A DNA stretch of 64,000 bases, from contig NC_081413.1 in assembly GCF_030272615.1 (NCBI RefSeq), positions 559,897,945 through 559,961,944 of the forward strand, given 5' to 3'. Position numbers and translations under genes: made by a program. The stretch's first letter is position 1; each line of letters starts with the position of its first letter. The notes beneath the pieces are model-generated. The model saw nothing but the letters and a program-made list of their open reading frames with translations, had not been told where the DNA came from and ran no database searches. Positions 11,990 through 24,203 of this stretch are shown here, piece after piece. The stretch comes from Cryptomeria japonica. Taxonomy: Eukaryota > Streptophyta > Pinopsida > Cupressales > Cupressaceae.

Positions 11990-12115
11990 CATAACTGCGC
12001 CTGTGTACCCTGTCCTGCACCTGTGCAGCATCAAGCTGTACCTGTGTACCCTACACAGGCGCAAAACATCCTACAAAAGCACAGGATGTGCCCACACATG
12101 CGCAAAAGTCCCTTT
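11990..12115. repeat. Opposed copies of GCGCCTGTGTA motif
   Basis: Plus-strand copies of GCGCCTGTGTA-like words (11998-12050) are followed directly by minus-strand copies (TACACAGGCGCAAAA, about 12052-12066, and weaker ones to 12112), so the segment can fold on itself. The same core forms the 21-bp leader array at 2698-2832. It lies upstream of the antisense PMD frame. Confidence 0.7.
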
Positions 12116-12635
12116 CTCCATTCCTTGTGGGCCCCGCAATGTCCCGCAACCAAGTAAAATTCATGAAATTGACAATATGGGTTTTTGAGATACATACCGC
12201 TGCTCCCACGTCGTTCAGTCATCTATAGGTGTGTACACATTCCCCGAGGTGATCTGCCATTAGAATGTTTTCCATCTCTATGCAAGGGTCCTTTTTCTAG
12301 AGCAACAAATTCTCCACTTTAGCTAGTGCAAATGAGCTATTTTCCTTCTCCTTGTCTCCTTTATAGCACTTTGTCAGTGCCTAGATGGATGTGCACCCTC
12401 TTCATCTTATGCTGGTCGTGGTCTTTTGAACCTTCCACTACTTGTCATTTGTGTATCCGACCTCCGATCTTGCATCTGTTTGATCCTATCATTTTCTATC
12501 CTTCTTATCGATCAATTGGCCTATTTTCTGGATGTTTCCAGCCAATTCCTCGAGGGGGCATGCATATGTCATTGTTATTGTCTGGGGCATTTTCATTATC
12601 GTTCTTTGAAACAATGCTTAGAATCACATTGTCTC

Positions 12636-12649
12636 AAAGAGGGGCAAAA
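12636..12649 (+). other. A polypurine tract
   Basis: AAAGAGGGGCAAAA ends directly before the TG of the 3' LTR and should prime plus-strand DNA synthesis. B has the same tract at 54906-54918. The upstream block is also shared: CTCGAGGGGGCAT, then TTCTTTGAAACAA. Confidence 0.88.
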
Positions 12650-14213
12650 TGTAGACGTCTAAAAATGGTCAACGCTTGCGGAGTCATACTTTAACATTTG
12701 CACATTGCCTTATTTTAGGGTTTTTTGTGTCGCATTAACATTTCTTCTATGTTGCACACATGGTCTTTATCATTTGCGAGCATCGAGTCCTTCTTCTGCA
12801 TTCTTCATTTGTCTCACTTTCAAATTTGGTCTTGTCAATAACAATCTTCAGTCATGATTTTGGTCAATCTTATCTTGTCGCATCAATGTCCGTGCTCATT
12901 GAGCATATTTTGACATCATCAATTCTAATCGATGATAGAATTAGGGTTTTGTCCTCTTGTCAATCTTCTCAATTTTGTGATCGATTCATCATCAATCCTT
13001 GTCCTTGTCAATTTTGTCATTTTGTGATCGATTTGTCATCGATCGTGGTCATTTTCAATCTTGTCAATTTTGCGATCGATTCGTCATCGATCCTCGTCCA
13101 TGTCAATTTTGTCATTTTGCGATCGATTTGTCATCGATCATGGTCATTTTCAATCTTATCATTTTGCGATCGATTTGTCATCGATCCTTGTCCTCTTGTC
13201 AATCTCGTCAATTTTGTGATCGATTTGTCATCGATCGTTGTCCTTCTCAATCATGTCAATTTGGATCAATTAGTCTTTATCAATCTTGGTTAATTTGTCA
13301 ACCAATCTCAATTGTTTATCAATCAAATCATTTATCAAGTCAGAATCATGATCAAATCGACCTTATATCAATTATCTTTTGTCAAGACCTAATTGTTGTC
13401 CTTGCATTTCTAATTCATCTTCTAAGGTTTTATGATTTATTCATTTAATCTTGTTTGTCATTTTCCCTCTAGGTTAAATAATTTATTTATTTATCCTAAG
13501 TCTTCTTGTCACAATTAAATATTTATTTAATTGGCTAACTAATTCCTCCCTCTTTTTGTGAATTAATTAATGAATGAAAAATTATTAATTAATTTACCTA
13601 ATTTTCCAATTTCCTAATTTCCAATTCATCTAATTTTCTATTTTCTCCTATTTTTCTAATATTTCCCCTAATTTCATGGGAATGACATTTCAATCTTGTC
13701 ATAATTTGTCATAATTTGTCAATCAATCAATTTTGCATAGCAACCTTGTCAATTTTGTCAATCAATCAATCTTGCATAGAAAGTGTCAATTTTGTCATAA
13801 TTTGTCATATTTATCATTCTTGATTTGAAATTTCCTTTCAAATCTCTTCATGCTAATCTTGTCTTTTCTCCAATTTATCTATAAATTGGATGAATTTCTT
13901 CAATCAGGGCCCCCGATCGATCAATCAATCACGCTTCTAGTATCCTTATGTTGTCTTGTCAATCTTGCTTTCATATTATGCTTATGCACTTGTAGGTGAG
14001 ATCCACAAACAAAGCAATTTGAAGGAGAAAGAAGGACAATGGAGAATTCTTAAGGAGATATCTGCATTTGGTTTGCTTTAGTTTCATTTTGAATATCCTG
14101 TCTTCATGTTTTCTATTGAATGTTTTTAGGATTGTTATCATTGCAATCTAGTTTTGTGATTGAGCTAGTCTAATTTGCTAATTGCTTTGATGGTTTCCAA
14201 ATTCCTATCTATA
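12650..14213 (+). repeat. A 3' LTR
   Basis: Begins TGTAGACGTC and ends CTATCTATA just before the ATGAT duplication. It aligns with 975-2589 throughout, including a shorter tandem array (12950-13290). Differences from the 5' LTR are mostly C/T and G/A changes plus loss of a roughly 60-bp repeat segment. Confidence 0.93.
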
Positions 14214-14236
14214 ATGATAATATAATGATTTGATAT

Positions 14237-14347
<111 letters not shown>

Positions 14348-14660
14348 TCCCTCGGGTATTGCCCATGCAAACCCTAACCCTTTTTTTAATTTATAAAATA
14401 AGGCTCACCTTATTTTATATTTTATATTTATTTTCATTTATAGCCACATTTTACCCTAGCCCTAACCAGGGTAGGGTTTCTTCTTTTCTTTTTTGTTGTT
14501 TTCTAGACTATGCAGGGCCGAATGGGTGGTGGCCATGGCAAATGGCCGAGAGAGGCAGTGCTTTGAGGGGGCGACAGTGAGCGGTGAGTGGTGGAGGTCT
14601 CACGTAGGGGAGGAGAGGCGGAGGGAGTGGAGAGTGCCGGCAGCTCCACCCGGACCCCGC

Positions 14661-14774
14661 TCACTATGGGTTTCCATAGTGGCGCCATCCACTATGGTCG
14701 CCCATAGTGGTGTCCCTTGTGTCGTCCACTGTGGCAGCTTAGGCCGAGCCGACCACTGTGCTTTGCACAGTGGG
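14661..14774. repeat. Cluster of perfect hairpins in a GC-rich island of L
   Basis: Three palindromes with tiny loops: CACTATGG/CCATAGTG (14662-14681, loop 4), CCACTATGG/CCATAGTGG (14689-14710, loop 4) and CCACTGTGC/GCACAGTGG (14753-14773, loop 3). A single CCACTGTGG lies at 14726-14734. The surrounding 14500-14800 is far more GC-rich than the rest of L. Unit K has its own inverted-repeat cluster at 35590-35880. Confidence 0.85.
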
Positions 14775-17700
14775 TTCGGCCCGTGCCCTACCCACTGTTC
14801 CCCTTTTAAAAAAAAAAAAATAGATTTCATACATTTTTTTTGTTTAAATGCAAATAAAATAAATATATATTTATGTATATATATATATAATATATAATAT
14901 ATGTATTTGTATATATATACACATATGTGTATATATGTATATATATGCAAATATATTTATATAAATATATATTTTAAACAATCAATTTTATTTTATTTAA
15001 CTTTATGAAATGTATGCATTTATACATTGATGCATGCATATAATTTAGTTGCAGGTATATATATGTTTGTATAAATGTAATACTATTACATCCAGGGCTA
15101 TCCCCTTTCCTGCAATTATTCTTTATTTATTTCTGAACAATTAAATAGATTAAATATTTTCTGCAAATCAGATTATTTTATTAATTTCCTTTCTGTTTTA
15201 TACCCTAATTGCCAAGTAGAAATAGTTAGGCTAGGCTTTTCTTTCTACAAAATTAAAGTAATTAACAGAATTAAACAATCTTAACACAGTATCTATTTAA
15301 ATCTAGAAATGTAGAATAAATCTTTGGAGACGACTTTAATAAACTTTAGAATTTTTATTTTCTGCAAGTTAATAAAATGACAGAATTAAATAAAATTTCA
15401 ATAGCACTTTGTTTATCTAGAATTCCTTTAGCTTTAACCATGCAATTAGGATTTAAGTTGAATCATTTAATTTCAAGCAACAAGCATGCAATCTTAAAAT
15501 CATTACTTTATTTCCTTGATTTATTCCATATGCATAAGGGAATGAAATAAATTTATTGCTTTTCCAAAATATTAGCTACTCAACAAATATTAAATTCTGA
15601 AAAGCTAAGGAAACTAAATCCAGATTTATTCATTTCATTTTCTTGCAATATAGAAAATAACCTATTTCATTTCTTTAAATTACATTTAAAAGATGCTATC
15701 GTCATTTTTTCAAATAGGTCTCTCATTTCAAATAGATGCAGACTTTCAAAGAATATTAATTACATTTACAACATTTTTCTGCAACAAATAAATCCAGCCA
15801 TATCTACATGTCCTGATATTTTCTTCTAACAACCTGCAATTAAAACAAAGAGATGACCATGGAGTGCTCACCTCCCAGCCTAGGCTAACTAGTAGCCACC
15901 CTCGAGCTCAGAGAACCAAGCCCTAGACAGGATTACACACATGCAAACACAAGGACAAGGGAAAACACAATCTCAAACACAATCCCAACCCAAGCTACAC
16001 TGCACCACACATTTGTGATGTATTTTCAAGGGTAGTAGTGGACCAAGTACCCTGAGGAGACTGCAAGTATGGTAAAACATATAGCCACCTCATGGCAAAC
16101 CAAATACATCAAGTATAACAACCCCACATTCCTTATGCCCCCCAAGGCATTCATGCCTTATTTCCCTCCTTATGACCCCCAATGCATAAACAAGCCATGC
16201 AGCAAGGGTCGCATAAAATCCCTTGTGATCACTCTCATAATGAGAGTCTCTCACTCGAGGGCTGTCACTTCTACCACCCACAAGACCATCCTCTCTCCCA
16301 AGAGTAGGAGGTCTTGATTACTCCCAAAACACATAAATTGCATAAGCACAAAACACCAAATAAATTTCCAAGGAATACATGCAAGGACAACTAGCCTTTA
16401 ACAAGCAATTCTTTTAATACAACATGCAATAAGAAAGCATTTCAAGAAAGTAAAACCAACCTTAAACTGCCCAAAGGTATGCTAGTTTTGTTGAGGATGA
16501 GCAACCCAATTCCACAAGCCTTTTCTTTCTACCCTCAACAAAATTCTCCAATTCCAAATTGATCTTTCTTTTTTTTCCAAAATTCTTTTGTCTCCAAAAA
16601 TGGGGAGTGGGTGATTACCCACTAATTTTCTAATTCTTGTTTAAGAACCCTTTGTGAGAGTTCTCACAAGTTTCTAAAAACTGAAAAGGAAGGAAAGGTA
16701 AAATGGGAAAGGAAACTCTCATTAAAGGGAAGGTTCACAACTTAGTTCAAGTCTTCTAATTTCAATTTTCGCACAACTTAGAAAAGTCACTTTTTTTAGG
16801 GTGCCTAAAAGGTCACATGGGAGTAGAAACTTGCCTAAAATTATCCCTAACCCTTAGGTATACATTATGGGCTTTAGGAAACCTTATTAAACTACCCCTA
16901 GGTGTCCATTTAACCCTTTTATAACCCCTCTAAAGTTTATTTTTGGGTCAAACTTATGTTGACCATCCCAAAGATTCTTTACCCAAGGCATTTATGGAAT
17001 CTCATTACATTAATTGAAAAAGCTATAGTTAAACAATTCCCTCCAAGAGACAAATTTAAAAACTCAAACATAAATCCACACATGTGTCAAGTGACACAAA
17101 GAAAATACTTTTACAAGATTATACATGAAATCGTGTCTCTTGTTGGATTTAAATAAATCAATTGCATAACATTTAACACACATGCATCATTTACTATTAC
17201 AAATAAAATACGACAGAAACGGGGTGTTGTCTCTCCAAATAGACAAACCCTGGTTTTACGAACATACATAGGTCTAGGTTTGGTTCTCTGTAATATTTCC
17301 ATGGTCACATGGATAACTTCCTGTGCATTTCAATTACACATTAGTAACTTCAAATAACCTCATATAATATAAAGCACAAGAATAATAATACACATCAAAC
17401 ACTTGCATACAATTTACATTTGAATAATTTAATACATCTTATATCCAAGTAATTTCACATAAGCAATTATCCTAATTCTCATAGTTTTGATGCACACATA
17501 AAACATACATCCTATTTCTATCATCATTAGTAAAGTCCTGCAAATCCAATAACGACATATATCATCACAAATTCTTCCTATTCAAAAATCATGTAGGGTT
17601 CTATACCATAAAGAATATAAATAAAGCATCAACATTCATCAATGTTATCCAATCATGGAATCATATAAGTTCTACATCCAGACATAGCTGACATATGTTA

Positions 17701-17920
17701 AATCAAGATTATCCAATCAATGGATCTTTTAGGATTTGAAATTTATACACATCAAAATGTACACCACAAGGTGCAATAACTCTATAACTTGGTTCAATTA
17801 CTTTTCTCACCAATCTATCTGTCTAACACAGTCCATTCTATTGAATTATAAAACATTTATTAATAGGGTCAAACATAGTCAACTAAGTTAATCAAAGCTT
17901 GGTTTGGGGAAGGCCTTACA
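14775..17920 (+). other. Remainder of unit L, non-coding
   Basis: AT-rich sequence without a supported gene. It contains alternating TA/ATGTATAT tracts (14860-14970) and nothing resembling a primer site or a second LTR. Confidence 0.6.
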
Positions 17921-17938
17921 GATGTCGAGCACATACTT

Positions 17939-18304
17939 TCAGTTCACCTCTTGGAGGGGCAGCACCCCTAATTCACCTCTCAAATAGGTAAATATAGCCT
18001 TTGGTAGAGGCTTGGTGAATATGTCTGCTAACTGCTCCTTACTGGAAACATGTTCCAATACAACCTCCTTGTTCTGAACCTTCTCCCTCAAGAAATGATA
18101 CTTGAGCTCAAAGTGCTTGGTTCTAGCATGGAAAACTTGATTCTTGGAAATGTTAATTGCACTTGTATTGTCACAAAATATGCTTACCGGTTCAGATACA
18201 GGAACTTTGAAGCCATTCAATGCATGCTTCATCCAAATAGTCTGGGTGCAGTTCATAAACGATGCAACATACTCTGCTTCTGTTGTAGACTGAGAGATAC
18301 AACT
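17939..18304 (-). pseudogene. H RNase H segment
   Basis: Begins SCISQSTTEAEYVA after the TAG at 18305 and continues through CDNTSAINISKNQVFHARTK, a typical copia RNase H, to the end GVLPLQEVN and a stop. This is the natural C-terminus. About 15 bases later unit L begins. Confidence 0.94.
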
Positions 18305-19402
18305 CTATTTTTTACTCATCCATGAGACTAGTCTACCACCGAGAAAGAATGCACCACCAGTTGTGCTCTTCCGGTCATCTACATTACCAGCCCAATCAAC
18401 ATCTGTGAACACTTTCAGGTTGAAATCATTATTGTATGGATACCATAACCCATAATCAATAGTTCCCTTCAGATATCTAAGAATTTTCTTGACTGCTACC
18501 AAGTGGGATTCTCTTGGGCTTTGCTGAAACCGAGCGGTAATACCCACTGCATGTGCAATATCTGGTTTGCTATGCGCTACATAATGCAACTTACCAATCA
18601 TTGATCGGAAATCCTTCTCATTTACCACCGCTGAGTCATCTTCTTTTGATAGCTTACAACCGGTCACCATTGGTGTACCAACCGGTTTATTGTCTTCCAT
18701 GCCAAAGGTCTTCAACACCTCTTTGACATACTTAGACTGAGTAATAAAGATTCCATCTTTCATTTGCTGAATCTGCAGTCCAATGAAGAACTTAATTTCC
18801 CCTATGAGTGACATCTCAAACTCCTTTTTCATCTCATCTACAAAATCATGACTCATCTTGTCATCTCCTCCAAAGATGATGTCATCAACAAATACTTCAC
18901 AGATAAGAATCTGATCTCCTTCAGATTTCAAGTAGATATTGCTATCTTCACTTGTTCTTTCAAATCCAATCTTCACAAGATGTGAGTGCAAGCATTCATA
19001 CCATTCTCTAGGTGTTTTCTTTAGTCCATACAAGGCTTTATGTATCCTACACACCATGTCACTATCTTCTGATAGGGAAAACCCATTTGGTTGCTCTATA
19101 TACACCTCCTCTTCAAGTATTCCATTTAGGAATGCAGATTTTACATCCATTTGGTATACCTTGAATCCTTTAAAAGCTGCATATGCAAGAAACATACACA
19201 CTCCTTCCAATCTTGCTACTGGAGAAAAGGTTTCTCCATAGTCTTCTCCTTCTTCTTAGGCATATCCTTTACACACTAGTCTGGCTTTGTTCCTTACCAT
19301 TGTGCCATCTTCATTTAGCTTGTTTCTGAAAACCCATTTGGTTCCAATCACATTTTTATGCTCCGGTCTAGGTACCAAAGACCATGTACCATTCTTCTCT
19401 AT
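18305..19402 (-). pseudogene. H reverse transcriptase segment
   Basis: Copia RT (RVT_2) is clear from [35 protein letters not shown], a [15 protein letters not shown] block and the active-site region FVDDIIFGG, where Phe replaces the usual Tyr of YVDD. It ends in the connection to RNase H ([17 protein letters not shown]). A TAA at 19256 and a TAG at 18305 interrupt it. Confidence 0.95.
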
Positions 19403-20782
19403 CTAGTCAAGTTCCTCCTCCATTGCCTTGATCCAATCTTCATATTTATGTGTCTCTTTGAATGATTTAGGCTCAAATTTAGAGATCATACATGAGCTTT
19501 CTCTAACCTTTCTTCTTGTAAGAATTCCTGCATCTTCGTCTCCTATGATCTGCTTTGGATCATGATTGAGTTTGACATACTTAGGCATGTTCTTAACAAA
19601 TTCTTCTTGCTTTTCTTCTTCATCCTCATCTTCATCAGCATCAGCATCCACTGATGTAGGAACACAATTACTGGTACTGGGCTGATTTGCAACCGGTTCC
19701 CAGAAGGTTACAACTTGTTCATCTCTTACTTGCTTACTATCGGTTTCCTCAGGTTTTCCAGAGTTTTCATCAACTCTAACATTGATGCTTTCAACAATTC
19801 TTCGAGTCCTATTGTTGAAACATTTGAGAGCTTTACTCTTGGTGGAATATCCTAGGAATATTTCTTCATCACATTTTGCATCGAACTTGCTTTGATGTTC
19901 ACTCCTCTTGATATAACATTTGCTACCAAACATTCTAAAGTAGCTCACCACTGGTGTCTTACTAGTCCAATATTCATAAGGAGTCTTATCCTTTCCTTTC
20001 TTGATGAGTACCCAGTTCATTGTGTACACTGTAGTGCTCACCGCTTCTTTCCAAAAGGTGTGAGCAACTTTTCCTTGGATCAACATAGTTCTAGCCGCTT
20101 TAACCACAGTCTGGTTGTTTCTCTCTGCTAAGCCATTCTGTTGTGGAGTCTGGGGGGCAGACAGTTGCCTCTTGATGTCGTTCTCTTCACAATATTTGTT
20201 GAATTCACCGAAAGTGAACTCTCCTCCTTGATCAATTCTAAGGAATTTGATTCTTCTAGCACTTTCCTTTTCTACCAGTGCTCTGAAAGCTTTTAAATTT
20301 CCAAAAGCTTCAAACTTGTCCTTCAAGAATGTGACCCACATCATTCTTGAGAAATCATCTATAAGAATCATAAAATACCTATCTCCCTACACACTCCTAG
20401 TTTTCATAGGACCACACAAATCAGTATGCACAAGATCAAGTAAGTTGTCAGTTGTGAAATATTTACCTTTGAAGGTTGAGGAAGACATTTTCCCTAGTTG
20501 ACATTCTCTGCACAAAGGATTTTCTGGTTTGCTCAGCATCGGCAGTCCTTTGACTGCCTTGATCTTACTCGCCTTCGCAATGTTATCAAAGTTTATATGG
20601 CAGAGTCTCCTATGCCATATCCAGCTATCATCAAACTTAGCCATAAGATATGCACTTATATTTGCATTTAGTTGAAATAAGTTACCTTTGGTTTCCATAT
20701 CGGTGGTCATCAAATCACCATTATTTCCTTTGATTTTGCACACTCTATTTTTGAATTCCAGAGTGAGTCCACTGTCATTCAA
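19403..20782 (-). pseudogene. H GAG-pre-integrase and integrase segment
   Basis: The HHCC zinc-binding part reads WHRRLCHINFDNI with CRECQLGK downstream. The catalytic core follows with the three acidic positions in ILIDDFSR, IDQGGEF and QNGLAERNNQ. The C-terminal part has the usual GSKCYIKR and EEIFLGYSTKSKALK blocks, then an acidic Asp/Glu-rich spacer before RT. TAG codons at 20387 and 19403 replace expected Gln codons. The enzyme would insert the DNA copy; this copy is inactive. Confidence 0.94.
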
Positions 20783-22029
20783 CTGGCAACACTCAATAGA
20801 TTGTGTCTAAGACCTTCCACCCAATACACATTTTCAGCACTTCTCTTTCCATTTAGAGAGATAGACCCTCTTCCTTTGACCATACATGGTGCATCATTAC
20901 CAAAGAGAACCACACCACCATCGTACTCTTCCAAAGATAGAAACTTGCTCCAGTCACCAGTCATATGGTGAGAACAACCACTGTCAATAATCCACTCATT
21001 GGAATTATCAAAGCGAGAGACAAGAGCCTTCTTGTCTGACACATCTTCCTTTACTACAACAAACACACTATCTTCATTCTCTTCATCTTCTAATTCCTCA
21101 TCTGTGACACCTTCATCAACTGTAACAAAATAGTTTCTCTGGTTTCCTCCTTTGAATTTCTTGAACCTCTCTGGTTTGTCCTTGTTGTCACCATTAAGAT
21201 AGTTTATAGCAATATGTCCTATCTGGTTACAAGAAAAGCATTTCAAAGGGAGCTTACCTCTGTATTTACTAGTTCCTTTAGGAAGTTTCTTGGCAAGAAG
21301 AGCTTCAAATTCCATCAGGATCTCCTCATCATCCATTTCTCTACTCTGTCTTGGTTCACCACTGGTGCTTGCTTCTTTTCCTTTTCTGGATGGTACAGCA
21401 GAAGCTCTAAAAGCTGATTCAGTCTTTTGAACATTGCCATCAAAACTATTTAGCTCATAGGTTGTCAACTTTGCAATGATGGAGTCTAGGGATACCTTAG
21501 TCTTATCTATTGATCACAGCTCCCGAATAGTAGCAACCCTTATTGCATAGACTGGTAATAAGGATCTCAAAACTTTGCTTACAATAGTGGAATCTTCCAT
21601 TTTACCACTTGCACTCTTGATATCTCCAACAACAGTTTTGATTCTTATTCCATACTATTGAATGGTCTCACCTTCAACCATCTGCATGTCTTCAAACTTC
21701 CCTCTAAGGCTTTCTTCCTTAGCTTGTTTTACATGCTCATCACCGCCATATATGTTCTAAAGAGTGTCCCATACTTCTTTGGGATTATCTTTATCCTGGA
21801 CATCAATAAACTCAATGTCAAATAAGTTGTTGATTAGGGCTTCCATGACTTGCCCATTCTCTTGTATCTCTCTCTTTTGATCATCGGTGAGAGTACCAGT
21901 AGGAATAACAAAAGCATTCTCAACATAGCTCCAGTGTGGAGCACCCATGCTTTTGATGTAAATCTTCATTCTGTCCTTCCATATTTTAAAGTTATCTTTG
22001 TTGAACTTTGGACCTTCCCTCTTCATCAT
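20779..22029 (-). pseudogene. H Gag, zinc knuckle and protease segment
   Basis: Gag begins with the copia UBN2-type N-terminus (FKIWKDRMKIYIKSMG). A zinc knuckle follows, CFSCNQIGHIAINY, in which the last Cys has become Tyr, so Zn binding is probably lost. An acidic linker (DEELEDEENEDS) leads to the protease start WIIDSGCSHHMTGD, whose catalytic Asp is kept. The frame ends at LRHNLLSVAS, where a single-base shift moves translation to the next frame. Stops at 21514 (TGA), 21655 and 21757 (TAG) cut Gag. Confidence 0.93.
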
Positions 22030-22085
22030 TACAATAGGATCTTTCCCTCAAGCGGTTAAGCTTACAACATAGAGGACCTAGAGGA

Positions 22086-22098
22086 CACTCTGATACCA
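22086..22098 (-). other. H primer-binding site (initiator tRNA-Met)
   Basis: On the minus strand TGGTATCAGAGTG lies two bases after the LTR end, matching the plant copia consensus TGGTATCAGAGC at 11 of the first 12 positions. Confidence 0.9.
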
Positions 22099-22100
22099 AT

Positions 22101-23658
22101 TGATAACTCAATAATGAAGAGTAAGTACCAAACCGATACTGAGTGGGGGGTGAATTAGTATAGTCACAAAAATGTTTCCCGAACCGGTTTGACTGCAAAC
22201 ACTGCAAATGACTGTTAGACAGTAACACTGGTCTGAAACAGAGTGCAACTGCTAAAGCTAAGAATGACTGAGACAAGAATTAACTAGTTAATCACTTAGA
22301 TTTCCACTCAACTTAATACTACACTTCCATTTCACCCTTATGCATGAACAGGTAATCTATCATCAGAAATATAATAACAACTAACACAACATGATTTACC
22401 TTCAGACACAAATCACTTAAACCATCACATGAAAAACACTACATATGACACAGATTTTTCACGTGGAAACCCAACTGGGAAAAACCACGATGGGGATGAA
22501 TACCCACAAGCTACTTTTGAACTCTTTAGAAGTCCGCTCTGTTAGGATTCTAGTCCGATTAAAGACTATTACAACAGGTTTTGCTAGGAACCGATCCTGT
22601 TAGAGATCACCTGATTAAGGGATGGCTAAATACCCAGTTAAGGGTTAAACCCTATTAGAGGTTACCTTGTTAGAAGATTTCAAGAACTCAATGAGTTTGA
22701 GTCACCCTGTTAAAGGATTTATAGCAAGCTGGTTAAAGCTACCTAGTTAAGGGATTTTCCAACTGTTGAAGTGGTTAAAGATGAACAAGTATTGCAATGG
22801 TCTGATAATAGCACTCAATGCCTAATGCAGATCCACTTAAGTTCCTTACTTTTGCACACACACTATGCAGGTATCATACCTCTTATTCGGTCTAGCAAGA
22901 ATCAAGTATATTTTTACTTAGATACCCACACACCATTTGCCAACAACCTCATTATGAAACACAACATCGACCTTATAGGAAAATAGATAGGTCAGTAGAA
23001 TAAACCCTAAACATTTAGGTTAAGCAATTGATTGGTTGAATCCTGACCATTGAACACCTTGCATTTGAATACAACGGTCTTGAACAGATCTCAAGACATT
23101 CTCCATCATTCATTCTTCACTGCTTCATGGAGGCGAAAACCCATCATGCATTCTCCATCGTTTATAGGGACTTCGCGCATTCCCGAGGTAGATATGACTA
23201 ATCTCCTTCATGCAAGATCCTGCACGCACACAAGGCTGATGTGGCAACATGATCTGATCTCCATTACAAGGCTAACTCATCACATGATGTCATCAGTTGA
23301 ATCACACAGGCTTGGAACGCTTCAACCAGAAACCCTTAAGCTAAGACTACCAACCGGTAGTCATACCATATATTGCCTTAATATAAAACATTCCATATGT
23401 TAGTTCATTCCATCATACCGGCTTACTTGGACAAACATACTGCTTCACCTATTGCTCATATACCAATTTATACGATTATACTAGTTCTCTTTGCCAGCTG
23501 CTTAGCTTCAATATACCTGTTCACTTCTTTGCACATATACTGGTTCACCACATTATACCGGTTCACTTTCCAGCACATTGTCGGTTCACTCTCCAACATA
23601 TTGACATCGATGACAACATAATATCATCATGTCAATATACTCTCCACAAATGCCAACA
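22101..23658 (-). repeat. H 5' LTR
   Basis: On the minus strand it runs from TGTTGGCATTTGTGG (right end, 23658) to TTGAGTTATCA (left end, 22101), followed by the primer site. The partner LTR is outside the window. The right limit is chosen at the TGTTGGCA start typical of copia LTRs; the neighbouring 5 bp are GTGAT. Confidence 0.8.
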
Positions 23659-23929
23659 GTGATGAGGTATAGCAAGGTTTGAGATGTGTTATAATCCAAG
23701 CTACCTAGTAATGAGAGGATGCACTCATAAACTAGTTTTAACCTATCTAGATGTGTAGAAATTCCTCTTAGGATGATTGATCCTAGATGTAGAGACACCC
23801 TAAAAATGATTTGTTGGTTTGTTTAAGCAATATCTAAAAGGACTAAGGACAAGACCTCTTTGTGTTGAGATTTGAGTGAATTTGTTATGTTTGGATGTGA
23901 AAGTGGATAGGATATTTGTCTCAATAAAA

Positions 23930-24187
23930 TTATTCCATTATGAAGGGGGTTTCTACTTCTTCCTCTCTTACAGGGGTTGGTGGTTCCTCTCGAGCTTCGT
24001 TGTATGTGATACAAATTTTAGGAAAGAAAGCAGGATTGATATTTGCCCCTTTGTTCTTTCGATAATCAAAAGCTCTATATTGAGTGAAAGATCTATTTAT
24101 CAAAGGTTCTTTGTCAAATTTTTTGGATTTGCCCTGAAGATACAAGCGCATATATTGGCATTCTGGTGCATTTTGTATGACCGGTGA
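23930..24187 (-). pseudogene. Unidentified retroelement ORF fragment
   Basis: An open frame of about 85 residues, with RLYLQGKSKKFDKEPLINRS near the start, then ITYNEAREEPPTPVREEEVE, ending at a stop. Codon content and the basic-to-acidic layout look like real protein, but I do not recognise the family. It lies left of LTR I and right of H, and may belong to the internal part of element G (inference from nesting only). Confidence 0.45.
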
Positions 24188-24203
24188 ATGATATGGTTGT
24201 CAT

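Larger units (their letters stand above)
975..14213 (+). mobile_element. A: complete non-autonomous LTR retrotransposon (13.2 kb)
   Basis: Two LTRs (975-2589 and 12650-14213) both start TGTAGACGTC and are nearly identical along their length. The element is flanked by the duplication ATGAT (970-974 and 14214-14218). A primer-binding site follows the 5' LTR and a purine tract (12636-12649) precedes the 3' LTR. Inside are a repeat-bearing leader, a long Gln/Pro/Ser-rich ORF and an antisense plant-mobile-domain ORF. No protease, RT, RNase H or integrase is visible. Antisense extra ORFs before the 3' LTR are known from the Tat branch of plant Ty3/gypsy elements, so A is probably a non-autonomous relative of that group; this is inference, since no pol is present. 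Confidence 0.93.
17939..22029 (-). pseudogene. H: Ty1/copia Gag-Pol polyprotein, decayed
   Basis: The frame runs Gag, zinc knuckle, protease, GAG-pre-integrase, integrase, RT and RNase H: copia order, integrase before RT. It starts at ATG 22029 (MMKREGPKFNKDNFKIW), about 60 nt after the primer site. Seven in-frame stops lie at plus positions 18305, 19256, 19403, 20387, 21514, 21655 and 21757, and one single-base frameshift near 20785-20800. Without these it would be about 1,360 codons, a normal copia length. Every stop sits where copia relatives have Gln or Arg, so the damage looks like C-to-T decay. It is flanked on the right by its 5' LTR; unit L separates it from its 3' end at 1-192. It cannot be translated whole now. 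Confidence 0.96.

Noticed and set aside
12190..12222. First exon of the PMD gene ending at a GTATGT donor
   Set aside because: The nearest acceptor (before 11809) would put the downstream frame out of phase, so I mention it but do not join it.
14493..14950. Overlapping frames on both strands in the GC-rich island of L
   Set aside because: GC-rich sequence has few stops; the hairpins explain the composition and no protein family is visible.
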